DNA from: Streptomyces deccanensis
GTDB lineage: Bacteria > Actinomycetota > Actinomycetes > Streptomycetales > Streptomycetaceae
DNA length: 64,000 nucleotides
Assembly: GCF_022385335.1 (NCBI RefSeq)
Contig: NZ_CP092431.1
Location: forward strand, 9,982,001-10,046,000
Direction: 5' to 3'
Shown here: in pieces, positions 50,364 through 59,179 of the stretch
Layout: each line of letters opens with the position of its first letter
How positions within the stretch are numbered: the stretch's first letter is position 1
Position numbers and translations under genes: made by a program
Notes under the pieces: generated by a model
What the model was told of the DNA's origin: nothing
The model's database searches: none
What the model saw: the letters and a program-made list of their open reading frames with translations, nothing else

Positions 50364-52088
50364 TCACGGCATCATCTCGTACGCCGCCGACAGAGCCTCC
50401 ACGCGCTGCCAGACCCGCTCCGAACGTGCCCCGTCGACGACCGGGCGCCGGACCGCGCCGAGCGCCCAGTGCTGCTGCTCCTCGGTCGCGGAGTCCTTGC
50501 CGTGCAGTTCGACGGCATGGGCGGAGAAGTCCCGCACGAGGACGGCGAACAGCTCGTCCAGCACGTCCTCGTCGAGGTCCGCCAGGGCCGACTGCTCCAG
50601 GACCAGCTGCCCGTGCACGACGAGCGCGAAGAGCTGCCCGACGGCGAGGAGCAGGTCGAGGTCCCGGCTCTGCTTCTCGTCGGGCGCGGCCGTGAGGACG
50701 AACTCGCAGAGCGCGTCGGCCTGTTCACGGAACCGAGCGACGTTGGGCAGGTGGGCGTACGTGTCGAAGGCCGGCCGCCAGTCGTGGAAGCGCACCGAGC
50801 CGAGACCGCGGGCCGGGCCCTGCCGGAAGAGGAAGGCGTCGTCGGCCGCGTCGAGGCGCGTCGGGACGGGCTCGTACGCCACCGGGTCGAGGAGGTGGTT
50901 GCGCATGAACTTCAGGATCAGCGCCAGGTTGACGTGGACGGTGCCCTCCAGCTTCGGCAGGCCGCGGATCTCGACGGCGGCCTGGGCGAAGTAGTTGTCC
51001 TTCTCGAAACCCTTGGCGGCGATGACGTCCCACATCAGGTCGATGACCTTCTCGCCCTCGGTGGTCACCTTCATCTTCGTCATCGGGTTGAAGAGGAGGT
51101 AGCGGCGGTCGTCGGGGCCGGCGGTGCGGAAGTAGTCGACGGCGCGGTCGCTGAACAGCTTCATCCCGACGAGCCGGACGTACGCGTCGGCCAACTCCCG
51201 CCGCACGTGCGGGAAGGCGGTCACGGGGCGGCCGTAGAGGATACGGTTCTGCGCGTGAGTGACGGCCTCGTACATGGCGTGCTCGCAGATACCGATCGAC
51301 GCGGTGCACAGATTGAACTTGCCCACGTTGACGGTGTTGAGGGCGGCGTCGAAGGCGGCGCGGCCGGTGTGCAGGACGTCGTCCGGGGCTACGGGGTAGT
51401 TCTCCAGGCGGAACTCGCTGACGAACTTCGACGAGTCGACGACGTTCTTGACCAGGTGGTACGCCGGGTGACGGCTGTCGGCGGCGAAGAAGACATAACC
51501 GTCGGGGCCCTCGATGTCGGTGCGGCGGCCGAAGACCGAGACGAGCCCGGCGGCGTTGCCGTTGCCGATGTAGTACTTGGAGCCGGTGGCCCGGAAACCG
51601 CCCGTGCCGTCGGGCTCCAGGAGCATGTCGGTGGAGTAGATGTCGGCGCCGTGCGCCTTCTCGGACAGGCCGAAGGCGAACACCTCCCCCTGGGAGAGCA
51701 GTTCGGCGGCGCGGGCACGGGCGGCGGGGTTGTCGCTCTGCCAGACCGGGCCGAGTCCGAGGATGGTGACCTGCCAGGCGTACCAGTAGTCGAGGCCGTA
51801 GAAGCCGAGTATCTCGTTGAGCGCGGCAATGCGGGCGGTGTCCCAGCGCTTGTCGTCCTCGCCCGCCGCGGCGGCGGAAGCGGGCGTGAGGAACGTCGCG
51901 AAGAGCCCTTCCTTGGCGGCGAAGGCGAGGAAGTCGCCGAGCCAGGCACGGGTCCGGTAGTCCTCGATCAGTCGGCGCTTGCCCCGTTCCTCGAACCAGT
52001 CCACGGTGGCGCGCAGCAGCCTGCGGGTCTCCGGGTCGAAGTGCGCGGGGTCGTAGGTCCGCGGGTTGAAGAGCAGCGCGTCGGCCAT
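50364..52088 (-). CDS. acyl-CoA dehydrogenase (long, PadR-linked)
   Basis: 574 residues, longer than a standard ACAD (about 380-400), with an N-terminal extension of about 100 residues and a helical C-terminal extension. The core has FAFGLSEKAHGADIYSTDML, FRATGSKYYIGNGNAAGLVS, QNRILYGRPVTAFPHVRREL and the likely catalytic glutamate in LPKLEGTVHVNLALILKFM. Size and domain plan resemble acyl-CoA oxidase/ACAD11-like actinobacterial enzymes; substrate not predictable. It lies 153 bases downstream of a PadR regulator on the same strand and is probably part of its regulon. Confidence 0.85.
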   Translation of the reverse strand: MADALLFNPRTYDPAHFDPETRRLLRATVDWFEERGKRRLIEDYRTRAWLGDFLAFAAKEGLFATFLTPASAAAAGEDDKRWDTARIAALNEILGFYGLDYWYAWQVTILGLGPVWQSDNPAARARAAELLSQGEVFAFGLSEKAHGADIYSTDMLLEPDGTGGFRATGSKYYIGNGNAAGLVSVFGRRTDIEGPDGYVFFAADSRHPAYHLVKNVVDSSKFVSEFRLENYPVAPDDVLHTGRAAFDAALNTVNVGKFNLCTASIGICEHAMYEAVTHAQNRILYGRPVTAFPHVRRELADAYVRLVGMKLFSDRAVDYFRTAGPDDRRYLLFNPMTKMKVTTEGEKVIDLMWDVIAAKGFEKDNYFAQAAVEIRGLPKLEGTVHVNLALILKFMRNHLLDPVAYEPVPTRLDAADDAFLFRQGPARGLGSVRFHDWRPAFDTYAHLPNVARFREQADALCEFVLTAAPDEKQSRDLDLLLAVGQLFALVVHGQLVLEQSALADLDEDVLDELFAVLVRDFSAHAVELHGKDSATEEQQHWALGAVRRPVVDGARSERVWQRVEALSAAYEMMP

Positions 52089-52241
52089 GGATGCCGCCTT
52101 TCGGCTGAGGGGTGAGGGTGGGTGCGGACGGACACGAGTTCCGGCTCACGCTCCCGGTGATGACCGGGGGCGTCTGCTCGGGCCGTTGTCCTGGAGTCGA
52201 GTCGTTGGGTTGATTCCTGGCGGCCGGCTCGGGCCGGCCGG

Positions 52242-52799
52242 TCAATGACGGGAGGCGAAGCGGGCGAGTGTGGCGAGCACGTCGTCGAGCCAGGCGATCA
52301 TCATGCGCTCGTACGCGATGCCGCCGCGCAGCACGACGTGCTGGAGTTCCCGTTCGGCGTCGAGCGGGCCGTCCGCCGGGGGGTCTCCGAAGTCACGGGC
52401 CGCGCCCGCGAGGTAGTGGTCCAAGCGGTCCGTGTGCGCCTGCCGGTGCCGTTCGACCTCGCTGATCAGGGCGGCCGGATCGTCGAAGGCGGCGCCGCGG
52501 ATCTTCACCGCGAGGTCGTGGCGGACGCTGTCGGGCTCGGTCGGTTCGTGGAGCCACCCGGAGAGCGCGTCCCGTCCGGGCCCCGCGACGGAGTACTCCT
52601 TCTTGTCCGGACGGCCGTACTGCGGGACCTCCCGGACGTCGACCCAGCCGTCGCCCTCCATCCGCTTGAGTACGCGGTAGATCTGCTGGTGGGTGGCGGT
52701 CCAGAAGTACCCGATGGACCGCTCGAACCGCCGGGCCAGCTCATAGCCGGAGCCCGGCTTCTCCAGCAGGGAGACGAGGATCGCGTGCTCGAGCGCCAT
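52242..52799 (-). CDS. PadR-family transcriptional regulator
   Basis: 185 residues from the ATG at 52799. The winged helix is textbook PadR: MALEHAILVSLLEKPGSGYE, LARRFERSIGYFWTATHQQI, YRVLKRMEGDGWVDVREVPQ, with the wing GRPDKKEYSVAGPGR. The C-terminal helical domain (Vir_act_alpha_C) is used for dimerisation. A perfect 9-bp inverted repeat 12 bases upstream is its probable operator. By analogy to PadR it should be a repressor released by an aromatic or fatty compound, controlling the acyl-CoA dehydrogenase downstream. Confidence 0.9.
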   Translation of the reverse strand: MALEHAILVSLLEKPGSGYELARRFERSIGYFWTATHQQIYRVLKRMEGDGWVDVREVPQYGRPDKKEYSVAGPGRDALSGWLHEPTEPDSVRHDLAVKIRGAAFDDPAALISEVERHRQAHTDRLDHYLAGAARDFGDPPADGPLDAERELQHVVLRGGIAYERMMIAWLDDVLATLARFASRH

Positions 52800-52810
52800 G
52801 TGCACGATCC

Positions 52811-52834
52811 TGCTATGCACCTCGTTGCATAGCA
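52811..52834. promoter_or_regulatory. PadR operator (perfect inverted repeat)
   Basis: TGCTATGCA at 52811-52819 and TGCATAGCA at 52826-52834, six bases apart, directly upstream of the PadR start. The ATGCA...TGCAT core resembles known PadR boxes. Confidence 0.7.
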
Positions 52835-52981
52835 ACGCCGCGGCGGTGAGACACCGCTCACCCGCGCGGGCCCGGCCCGAGGTGGGCCCGCATGCCGGCA
52901 CCGCCCCACAGACCGGAGTGCCGCTCCCGCTCCCTGTCGACGGTCACACCGGGTGCGGGCCGAGTCGGCCCGGACACAGAG

Positions 52982-53224
52982 ATGCAGGAACGCAAACCGA
53001 AGCACCACACGATGAGGCTGGGTAGCGGCCCGCACCTGTGCGACGTGTGGAACATCGACGGTGGCACCACGAGCAAGTGGGACCGGACCGAGTGCGAGCA
53101 GCAGTCGTTCAACAGGGGGACGCGAGGCGGCAACGACACCGGCCAGGACGTCGACGGCGCGGGCAGCTGGTCCGCGCCCGTACGGAGCCGGACGCACTGT
53201 GGGCCGAGCGGGCGCGGTGGATAA
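52982..53224 (+). CDS. short hypothetical protein
   Basis: 80 residues (MQERKPKHHTMRLGSGPHLC, DVWNIDGGTTSKWDRTECEQ ...). Third positions are strongly G/C and the stop is nine bases before the next gene, which argues for a real gene. A longer frame from 52892 exists but its N terminus is low-complexity. It may be the end of a larger lost protein. No family recognised. Confidence 0.35.
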   Translation: MQERKPKHHTMRLGSGPHLCDVWNIDGGTTSKWDRTECEQQSFNRGTRGGNDTGQDVDGAGSWSAPVRSRTHCGPSGRGG

Positions 53225-53233
53225 GTTGCTCTG

Positions 53234-53920
53234 ATGAAGCTGCCTGCGTACTGGATGACGCGCCCCGCTCCGCCTCCGGACCGTAGAACGTCGGGGGCCT
53301 TCGACCGACTGCTGGAGCAAGCGCTCGCGAACGGCGCGGATGAACCCATCGACTACCGGCTCGAGGCGCCGAAGTGGCAGTTCCTGTGCCATGTGGCGGA
53401 CCGCGGCAGACTGCTGCTGCACGGCTCGGGCGACCCGGCGATCAGCCGCTTCGAACCCCGGCAGCCGGACGACAGCAGCGAGTTCGGCAACCGGCGCGCG
53501 GTCTTCGCCGCCGGTGACGGGCTCTGGCCGATGTACTACGCGGTCCTGGACCGGGACCGTCACCCGATGTCGTTGCTCAATGGCTGCGCTCGCCCCACTG
53601 ACGGCAGCGAACGCCTCGGCGAACCGCACTACTACTTCTCCATCAGCGCGCAGGCGCTGAAGCAGCGGCCCTGGCGTCCCGGCATGGTGTACCTGCTGCC
53701 CGCCGACACCTTCGAGTTGCAGCCGCGGATGCGGGTCGGCGACGTCACTGTGCAGTCGGCGCAATGGGCAAGTCCCTCATCGGTAAACCCCGTTGCCAAA
53801 CTGGCCGTGCAGCCGGAGGACTTTCCGTTCCTGGAGCAGATCCGCGGTCATGACGATGAGCGCGTCTGGACCCGCGCCGCCGCGGATCCGCATGGCTTCC
53901 CCTGGCACGAAAAGGCGTGA
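53234..53920 (+). CDS. conserved hypothetical protein
   Basis: 228 residues, soluble, with aromatic-rich conserved blocks: PIDYRLEAPKWQFLCHVADR, LLLHGSGDPAISRFEPRQPD and GDGLWPMYYAVLDRDRHPMS. FELQPRMRVGDVTVQSAQWA and a C-terminal WTRAAADPHGFPWHEKA follow. Similar proteins are common in Streptomyces without assigned function. Coding statistics are strong. No ribosome-binding site stands out before the ATG at 53234. Confidence 0.7.
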   Translation: MKLPAYWMTRPAPPPDRRTSGAFDRLLEQALANGADEPIDYRLEAPKWQFLCHVADRGRLLLHGSGDPAISRFEPRQPDDSSEFGNRRAVFAAGDGLWPMYYAVLDRDRHPMSLLNGCARPTDGSERLGEPHYYFSISAQALKQRPWRPGMVYLLPADTFELQPRMRVGDVTVQSAQWASPSSVNPVAKLAVQPEDFPFLEQIRGHDDERVWTRAAADPHGFPWHEKA

Positions 53921-53968
53921 CGTGCTGGATCGGGCCGTGCGTGAAAGGAGGAAGAGGGAGCAACCAGC

Positions 53969-54090
53969 ATGGCCATTCAACGGATGGACAACTTCGGCGG
54001 CATTCTCGTCGAGGACTTGGATGCCGCCATCGCGTTCTTCAGGGCATCATCGTCGGACTGGCCGAGCAACTGGGCCAGCAGCGAGCAGAA
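53969..54090 (+). pseudogene. VOC/glyoxalase gene with its middle deleted
   Basis: The ATG starts MAIQRMDNFGGILVEDLDAA IAFF, the first strand and helix of a VOC-family protein. Directly afterwards GIIVGLAEQLGQQR, the normal last strand of the same family, appears in another frame. The roughly 100 residues between them are gone. The product would be non-functional. Confidence 0.65.
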
Positions 54091-54398
54091 GGCCGCACCT
54101 CACCAGATTGCGCACGCTTTCTATGGGGCTCATGATGGAGACAGGGCGAGTGTGGCGGAAAGCAGCGCACACCCCAGAGCCGTGCACCTTCCTGGCAGGC
54201 TTACCCATTGACGGCCTCCAACGCTTCCAAGGAACCAAGGCCGTTCCGACGGCGCTGAGAGCAACCGGAATGAAAACCACTGAGTTGACGGTAATTCGGG
54301 ACTCCGTTGGTGAGGCCGCGGCCCGGCGCGCTTGCCGAGCAGGGCGTGCGACGCGACCCATTCACCGACCCGGTCCCTCACTGAAAGGAGGGGGCGCT
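54091..54398. other. 308-bp gap without a recognisable gene
   Basis: No convincing frame on either strand. The last 20 bases contain AAAGGAGG, the ribosome-binding site of the peptidase gene that follows. Confidence 0.5.
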
Positions 54399-55049
54399 AT
54401 GTGCGCGTTGGCGCCCTTCCCAGGAGCGGCATTCTTCCACAAGGGACAACGCAGTCCCGTGATCAGCGCGATGGGTAAACGCCTGGTAGCGGAAGGGTGT
54501 GGGAAGTACCGGGAGGGCCCCGGCCCCGTGTGGACCGAGGTCGATCAACAGTCGTACGCCGCCTGGCAACGCAAGCTCAAATTCGCGGGAGCCGATGCCA
54601 ACGGCATTCCAGGAAAGACCTCCTGGGACCGGCTCCGCGTCCCGACGGGCCCCCCGCCTCCAACTCCTGGTGGCCGCGTCGCATCCCCCGTACCGGGAAA
54701 GGGAGTCACCACCCCCTACCGGAAGAAAGGGTCCCGTTGGAGCCTCGGTTACCACACCGGCGCGGACTACGCCGCTCCGAAGGGCACGCCATGCGTCGCG
54801 GTGCGCAGCGGTTCCATTGTCCGCAGCGGGGACGACGTCAGTTTCGGCCTCTTCCTCGTGCTACGCGTCGGCGGATTCGACTTCTGGTACTGCCACCTCT
54901 CCAAGAAGACGGTGACCCGGGGCTCCGTGAAAGCCGGCGACAAGATCGGAGAGGTCGGTTCCACGGGAAATTCCACCGGCCCTCATCTGCACTTCGAGAA
55001 GCGCCCGGCTGGAGGCGGCTTCGGATCCGACGTGGCCCCCACCTGGTAG
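54399..55049 (+). CDS. M23 peptidase with lysin-type peptidoglycan-binding domain
   Basis: 216 residues from an ATG with AAAGGAGG upstream. Residues 10-75 (FHKGQRSPVISAMGKRLVAE, then GPVWTEVDQQSYAAWQRKLK, GIPGKTSWDRLRVP) form a wall-binding module common in actinophage lysins. A proline linker leads to the M23 LytM domain (about 105-205), with zinc ligands in YHTGADYAAPKG (HxxxD) and GPHLHFE (HxH) plus the catalytic histidine in WYCHLSKK. There is no signal peptide, so release would need lysis, a holin or a non-classical route. It probably cleaves peptidoglycan cross-bridges. Confidence 0.88.
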   Translation: MCALAPFPGAAFFHKGQRSPVISAMGKRLVAEGCGKYREGPGPVWTEVDQQSYAAWQRKLKFAGADANGIPGKTSWDRLRVPTGPPPPTPGGRVASPVPGKGVTTPYRKKGSRWSLGYHTGADYAAPKGTPCVAVRSGSIVRSGDDVSFGLFLVLRVGGFDFWYCHLSKKTVTRGSVKAGDKIGEVGSTGNSTGPHLHFEKRPAGGGFGSDVAPTW

Positions 55050-55074
55050 ATCCGACGTGGCCCCCACCTGGTAG
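55025..55074 (+). repeat. 25-bp tandem duplication across a stop codon
   Basis: A 25-base segment (beginning ATCCGACGTGGC, ending ACCTGGTAG) occurs at 55025-55049 and 55050-55074. The stop of the M23 gene is at the end of the first copy, so the second is untranslated. Confidence 0.9.
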
Positions 55075-55262
55075 AGGTCGGCCGAGGAGGTCCGGCCACC
55101 GTGGTGGCCCGCAGCATGGGCGGCACGGTGCTGACGGTGAGGCCCAGTCGACTTCGAGAAGCACCTGCGCTCGTTCTATCGCCACAGGACCCGGCGACGG
55201 CTCCTACGCTCCCGTTCCACAACTTGCCGTTGTTGTCAGTGCCGCATGGCATGGTTCGGATC

Positions 55263-57422
55263 ATGTTCGAGGGACTTGATGACATCGACTGGGCGTCGAT
55301 GGAGCACGCGTACGGAACCGCCGAGGAGATACCAGCTCTGCTGTGGGCGCTTCGCTCCCCGCACACCGACGAACGCCGCACGGCTCTCGACCGCTTCTAC
55401 GGCGAGGTCCACCATCAGGGCGACGTGTACCCGTGCACGGCGGCCAGTCTGCCTTTCCTGTTCGAGCTGACCGCCGACAGCGCTACGCCCGACCGGGCCG
55501 CCGTCGTCGAGTTGCTGGTCAGCATCGGCCGGGAGTCCCTCGAGAGGGGTTTCGAGGACGACGGCACCGAGATCGAGTACTACCCACCGTCGGGCTACGC
55601 GGAGGCCGTCGCCTTCCTGCGCGAGCGGGGCGGAAAGTTCGCCGAACTCGTCCGCGACAGCGACCCGGACGTGCGCCTGGCCGCGATACCCGGGCTCGGG
55701 CTCTTCCTCGACGACGCCGACCGGGCCGCCACAGCGCTGCGCGAACTGCTGGCCGCCGAGCAAGGTATGGCGGGGCGGCTGCGGACCGTGGAGACGGCGG
55801 CCACCCTGGCACTACGCCTTCCGGCGGCCACGCACCAGGTGATGGACTGGCTCGCCGGGCTGGCCGCCGACCCGGCGGAGGACCCGGCGACCCGGCTCGC
55901 GGCCCTTGTCCAGCGGGCCCGCTGCTCCCCGGACGAGATCGGCGAGGACGACGTCCCGGCCGCCGTGGGCTTGCTGCGCGAGATCGCCCGCACCCTACCC
56001 GTGCGGCCGATCGCACCGGCCCCGACCCACTCGGCAGCCACGGACACGGTGGCACCCCAGGTCGTCGCCGCCTTCGCCGATCTCGACCGACACACGCGCG
56101 TGTACGCACCGACCACGGCCCTGCTGCGTACGCTCCACGAAGCCCTGGGCGCCCGGCTACCCGAGCGCACTGCGGTGCTGGCCGAGCAACTGAGCAGCCC
56201 CGACCCCGGCTCGCGCCTGGACGCGGTCCGGATGAGCGGGGAGCTGATGCGCACCTGGCGCGGGGACCACACCCGCCTCCTCCTGCTGGTCGCCGACCAG
56301 CTCACCACGGACGACGAGGAGGTCGCCGCCGAGGCCGCGGCCGTCCTGGAAGCCTGCCACCCGATCGCCGCCCCGGCCCGGGAGGCACTCGCCGCGCACA
56401 TCGACGCCCAACGCGCGACCCACGGCCCCGAGGTGTGGGCCGCACCCCAGGCACGGCTGCGCAGAAGCCACCAGGAGGCCGTCCGGGCCCTGGCGCGCCT
56501 CGGCGACACACGCGCGGTGCCGAGTCTGCTGGCCGCGCTGGACAGCGACGCCGACGCCTGGCGCGCGATCGAGGTCGTAGGGCATCTGCCGCAGGCGGCG
56601 GAGGAGTTGGTGCCCCTGCTCTGCGACCACCTGCGCCGGCTCGACCTCTCCCAGCAACGGACCGAGATGAGCGCCAACGCGATCCTGAACGCGCTGGCCG
56701 CGCTGGGCGATCCGGCCGCGGTTCCCCTGGTGGTGGACACCCTTGGCGCCGCGGTGCGCCATGAGCAGCACGGCGTCACGCGATCAGCGCTGAAGGCACT
56801 GGGGGCGTTCGGCCCGGCCGCAGCCGGCGCACGGGATGTGATCCGCTCGCTGACCACCGCCACCGACGCGCTCGTACAACCTGCCGCCGTCACCGCACTG
56901 TGGGCCGTCGGCGCTGACCTGACTGAGGTCATGCCACTCCTGCTCGGCCTCCTCGACGACCCGATCACCTTCCGCATCAGTGACGCGGCTGATGTGCTCG
57001 GCGAGATAGGCCCGCCCGCCTTCGTCGCACTGCCGCGCCTGCGCAACCTCCTGACGCACGACTACGAATGGGTGCGGGTGCATTGCGCGGCCGCGCTGTG
57101 GGAGATCGGCGGCGAGACCGAGGCAACGGCCGTCCTGGACGCCCTGCTGCAGGCCATGACCAAAAACCCCGCGACGGCCAACCACGTCGTTGCCTGCCTG
57201 GACCGCATGGGCCCCCTCGCGGCCCCGGCCCTGCCCCTGCTCCGCGAGCAACTGGCCCCACCCCGCCGCGGCGGCAGATTCCAGAGCATCGACCACGACG
57301 AAGAACTCCAACGGCTCGTCCGCACCCTCCTCACCCGACTCGATCCCCCAGCGCCGTCGGCCCTCGTTCGCCCAACAGCAGTCGACCTAATACGCGGCCT
57401 GGACGGCGCTTGTGGGGGTTGA
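55263..57422 (+). CDS. large HEAT-repeat protein
   Basis: 719 residues; the ATG at 55263 is preferred, with another in-frame ATG four codons earlier. Helical repeats run through the whole length, for example DVRLAAIPGLGLFLDDADRA, SRLDAVRMSGELMRTWRGDH, AVPSLLAALDSDADAWRAIE and VTRSALKALGAFGPAAAGAR. The last example is FRISDAADVLGEIGPPAFVA. The fold is an alpha-solenoid for protein-protein contacts. Similar proteins in Streptomyces begin with the same DDIDWASMEHAYGTAEEIPA motif; function unknown. It follows the M23 gene on the same strand after 213 bases. Confidence 0.82.
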   Translation: MFEGLDDIDWASMEHAYGTAEEIPALLWALRSPHTDERRTALDRFYGEVHHQGDVYPCTAASLPFLFELTADSATPDRAAVVELLVSIGRESLERGFEDDGTEIEYYPPSGYAEAVAFLRERGGKFAELVRDSDPDVRLAAIPGLGLFLDDADRAATALRELLAAEQGMAGRLRTVETAATLALRLPAATHQVMDWLAGLAADPAEDPATRLAALVQRARCSPDEIGEDDVPAAVGLLREIARTLPVRPIAPAPTHSAATDTVAPQVVAAFADLDRHTRVYAPTTALLRTLHEALGARLPERTAVLAEQLSSPDPGSRLDAVRMSGELMRTWRGDHTRLLLLVADQLTTDDEEVAAEAAAVLEACHPIAAPAREALAAHIDAQRATHGPEVWAAPQARLRRSHQEAVRALARLGDTRAVPSLLAALDSDADAWRAIEVVGHLPQAAEELVPLLCDHLRRLDLSQQRTEMSANAILNALAALGDPAAVPLVVDTLGAAVRHEQHGVTRSALKALGAFGPAAAGARDVIRSLTTATDALVQPAAVTALWAVGADLTEVMPLLLGLLDDPITFRISDAADVLGEIGPPAFVALPRLRNLLTHDYEWVRVHCAAALWEIGGETEATAVLDALLQAMTKNPATANHVVACLDRMGPLAAPALPLLREQLAPPRRGGRFQSIDHDEELQRLVRTLLTRLDPPAPSALVRPTAVDLIRGLDGACGG

Positions 57423-57467
57423 GCGGTCCGGTTGTGCGGGAAGGGGTTGTGCGGTTGGGGTCTGTTT

Positions 57468-57489
57468 CCCCACGCCAGCGGGCGTGGGG
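57468..57489 (+). terminator. hairpin terminator after the HEAT-repeat gene
   Basis: CCCCACGCC at 57468-57476 and GGCGTGGGG at 57481-57489 form a perfect 9-bp stem with a four-base loop, 46 bases beyond the stop at 57422. A single copy, so not a CRISPR repeat. The rest of the gap to 57735 shows nothing. Confidence 0.5.
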
Positions 57490-57734
57490 GCGCTGGACGT
57501 GGCCGCGATGGTCTGCAAGCCGGTGGAGTTCGCTAGGCCCGCTGGTGGGCCGTGAACGCACCCCACCTCTGCGCCTTTGTCCGGGCAGGTGCCCGCTTCG
57601 ATGGCGGCCAGCTCGTTGAGCGCCCTACCACCGTGGCGGCACGACTGACTTCGGCCCAGCGCCCGCTGACATGAGAAGCCGGCGAGATACCTTTCGACAG
57701 GTATGCGGACGGCTCTCAGTTGGCCACACCTCGT

Positions 57735-58136
57735 CTACGCCTGAATCCACCGCCTCAGCGCCTCGACCGTGTCCTCCGGCGTCGTGTTGAAGCAGAGCCG
57801 GATCCCGGGCGCCGCCTCGATGAGGAGGTTGACCAGCCGTTCGAACAGCAGCGTGTTCTCCGGCAGCATCCGCACGCCACCGCCGATCATCGCCAAGCCG
57901 AACGCGTGCTCCTGGAGCTGCTCCAGGACAGTCGCCTCGGCGCGGTCCGGAGAGACGTCGATCAGGCACGGAACAACGTCGAAGCCCGCTTCGCGCAGCG
58001 CCGCGTTCGCCGCCTCGATCCGGGCAGTGAACACCGCCTCGTCGACACCGTCGGGCATCCGGCTGTAGTCAAGCGCACTCGGGTGCAGACCGATGGAGAG
58101 TACCTTCGTTTCGCCCAGCACGGGAGTCGAGGTCAT
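57735..58136 (-). CDS. conserved hypothetical protein
   Basis: 133 residues from the ATG at 58136; a start four codons upstream is possible. Alternating strands and helices (VLSIGLHPSALDYSRMPDGV, FTARIEAANAALREAGFDVV, AFGLAMIGGGVRMLPENTLL, FERLVNLLIEAAPGIRLCFN) suggest a small alpha/beta Rossmann-like domain of the kind found in receiver- or macro-like folds. The aspartate pattern of response regulators is not evident. Similar small proteins occur in actinomycetes; the function is not known to me. Confidence 0.7.
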   Translation of the reverse strand: MTSTPVLGETKVLSIGLHPSALDYSRMPDGVDEAVFTARIEAANAALREAGFDVVPCLIDVSPDRAEATVLEQLQEHAFGLAMIGGGVRMLPENTLLFERLVNLLIEAAPGIRLCFNTTPEDTVEALRRWIQA

Positions 58137-58653
58137 CGGTCGGCCCATGGACGGTGTCCTATCTGCTCACGTCATGCTGATCTTCCCGGTGTATCACGGA
58201 AGTTGGGCAGAGGGCCCGCTCGGTTCGACATCGGTAGACGATCTCGGCCGGCTGCCCCGGCACCTCGGCGCCGACGACCCGCTGATACGCGGACGGCTTC
58301 CGAGCGCAGCTCAGATCCACAGATCTTGACAGTCACTCTGCCGAAGCCGGGGCGCGAGACGCTGCCCGCGCGGAACGCGCGGGTGGAGCCAGCTCATTGC
58401 CTACGGTGGTGCGGTGACACCGCACAGACGCCGCCGCCGCGCCACCGCTTCAGCGGGGCGGGCGCTGGTACCCGGGGTCGGTGCCGCCCCGGATACTCGC
58501 GCCATGCCGAACACACGGCTTGATGCCCCCGCTCCATCAGCGGCAGAAGCGCGGCGACGGCTGTGCGAGGACCGCTTGCTGCTCGGCCGCAGCGAGGTCG
58601 ACGATGGGACGAGGGTTTTGAAGGTGACGTGTTGTCTGAGATGAGGGGGGCTC
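58137..58653. other. 517-bp gap without a recognisable gene
   Basis: Plus-strand fragments such as LIFPVYHGSWAEGPLGSTSV and AEARRRLCEDRLLLG may be relics, but none has a start, a stop and coding statistics together. No repeats or strong hairpins were seen. Confidence 0.4.
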
Positions 58654-59121
58654 GTGGCTGAGCTTGTCCGAAAGCAGCATGTGGATGCCTATGTGGGGTT
58701 TCACGCCTTCGGGCTGCAGGAAAGCGATGACGCCGACCTGCCCGCCCCGTTCCCGGACGACTTCGACTTCGATGCTTTTCTCAGTACTCACCCCGGGCGG
58801 CTGGACATCACCAGCGGCGGTCACACTCACACCGCCGCTGTCGCGGTCGAGGTTTGGGACGGGCCCCCGGCAGCGCCGGATCCGGCCGGCTGGGACGAGC
58901 AGGCCGAAGCCGACTTCGCCTCCACCAGTGGTGAGGTGGCCGTGTGGTCCATGCACACCGGCCGGACTGATGCCGTGATCACGCTGGCTGATGTCGGCGG
59001 ATCGTGGCGGGCGCGTGTCAGCTGTGCGGGCCGCGCCGCCGCTGCGGCTCTGTCGGAGGGCGAGGGCACCGGACATGGTGTCGAGCGCTACCTCGTGCAG
59101 TTCTGGCCGGCCCGATCGTGA
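58654..59121 (+). CDS. conserved hypothetical protein
   Basis: 155 residues from a GTG with GAGGGGGG just upstream. Conserved-looking blocks are DAYVGFHAFGLQESDDADLP, APFPDDFDFDAFLSTHPGRL, DITSGGHTHTAAVAVEVWDG and GTGHGVERYLVQFWPARS. It looks like a soluble beta-sandwich or immunity-type protein of the sort scattered in Streptomyces genomes. No assigned family. Confidence 0.7.
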   Translation: MAELVRKQHVDAYVGFHAFGLQESDDADLPAPFPDDFDFDAFLSTHPGRLDITSGGHTHTAAVAVEVWDGPPAAPDPAGWDEQAEADFASTSGEVAVWSMHTGRTDAVITLADVGGSWRARVSCAGRAAAAALSEGEGTGHGVERYLVQFWPARS

Positions 59122-59179
59122 ACAGACGGCGGCAGCGGGTCCCTGCCAGTGGCCCGCTGCCGCCGCATTCTGAACTGGA

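Noticed and set aside
54399..57422. Prophage or tailocin lysis cassette
   Set aside because: Apart from the M23 enzyme there is no holin, tail, capsid, integrase or terminase gene and no attachment site.
57468..57489. GTTTCCCC-type palindrome resembling a type I-E CRISPR repeat
   Set aside because: Only one copy exists and there are no spacers or cas genes. It is placed and shaped like a terminator hairpin.
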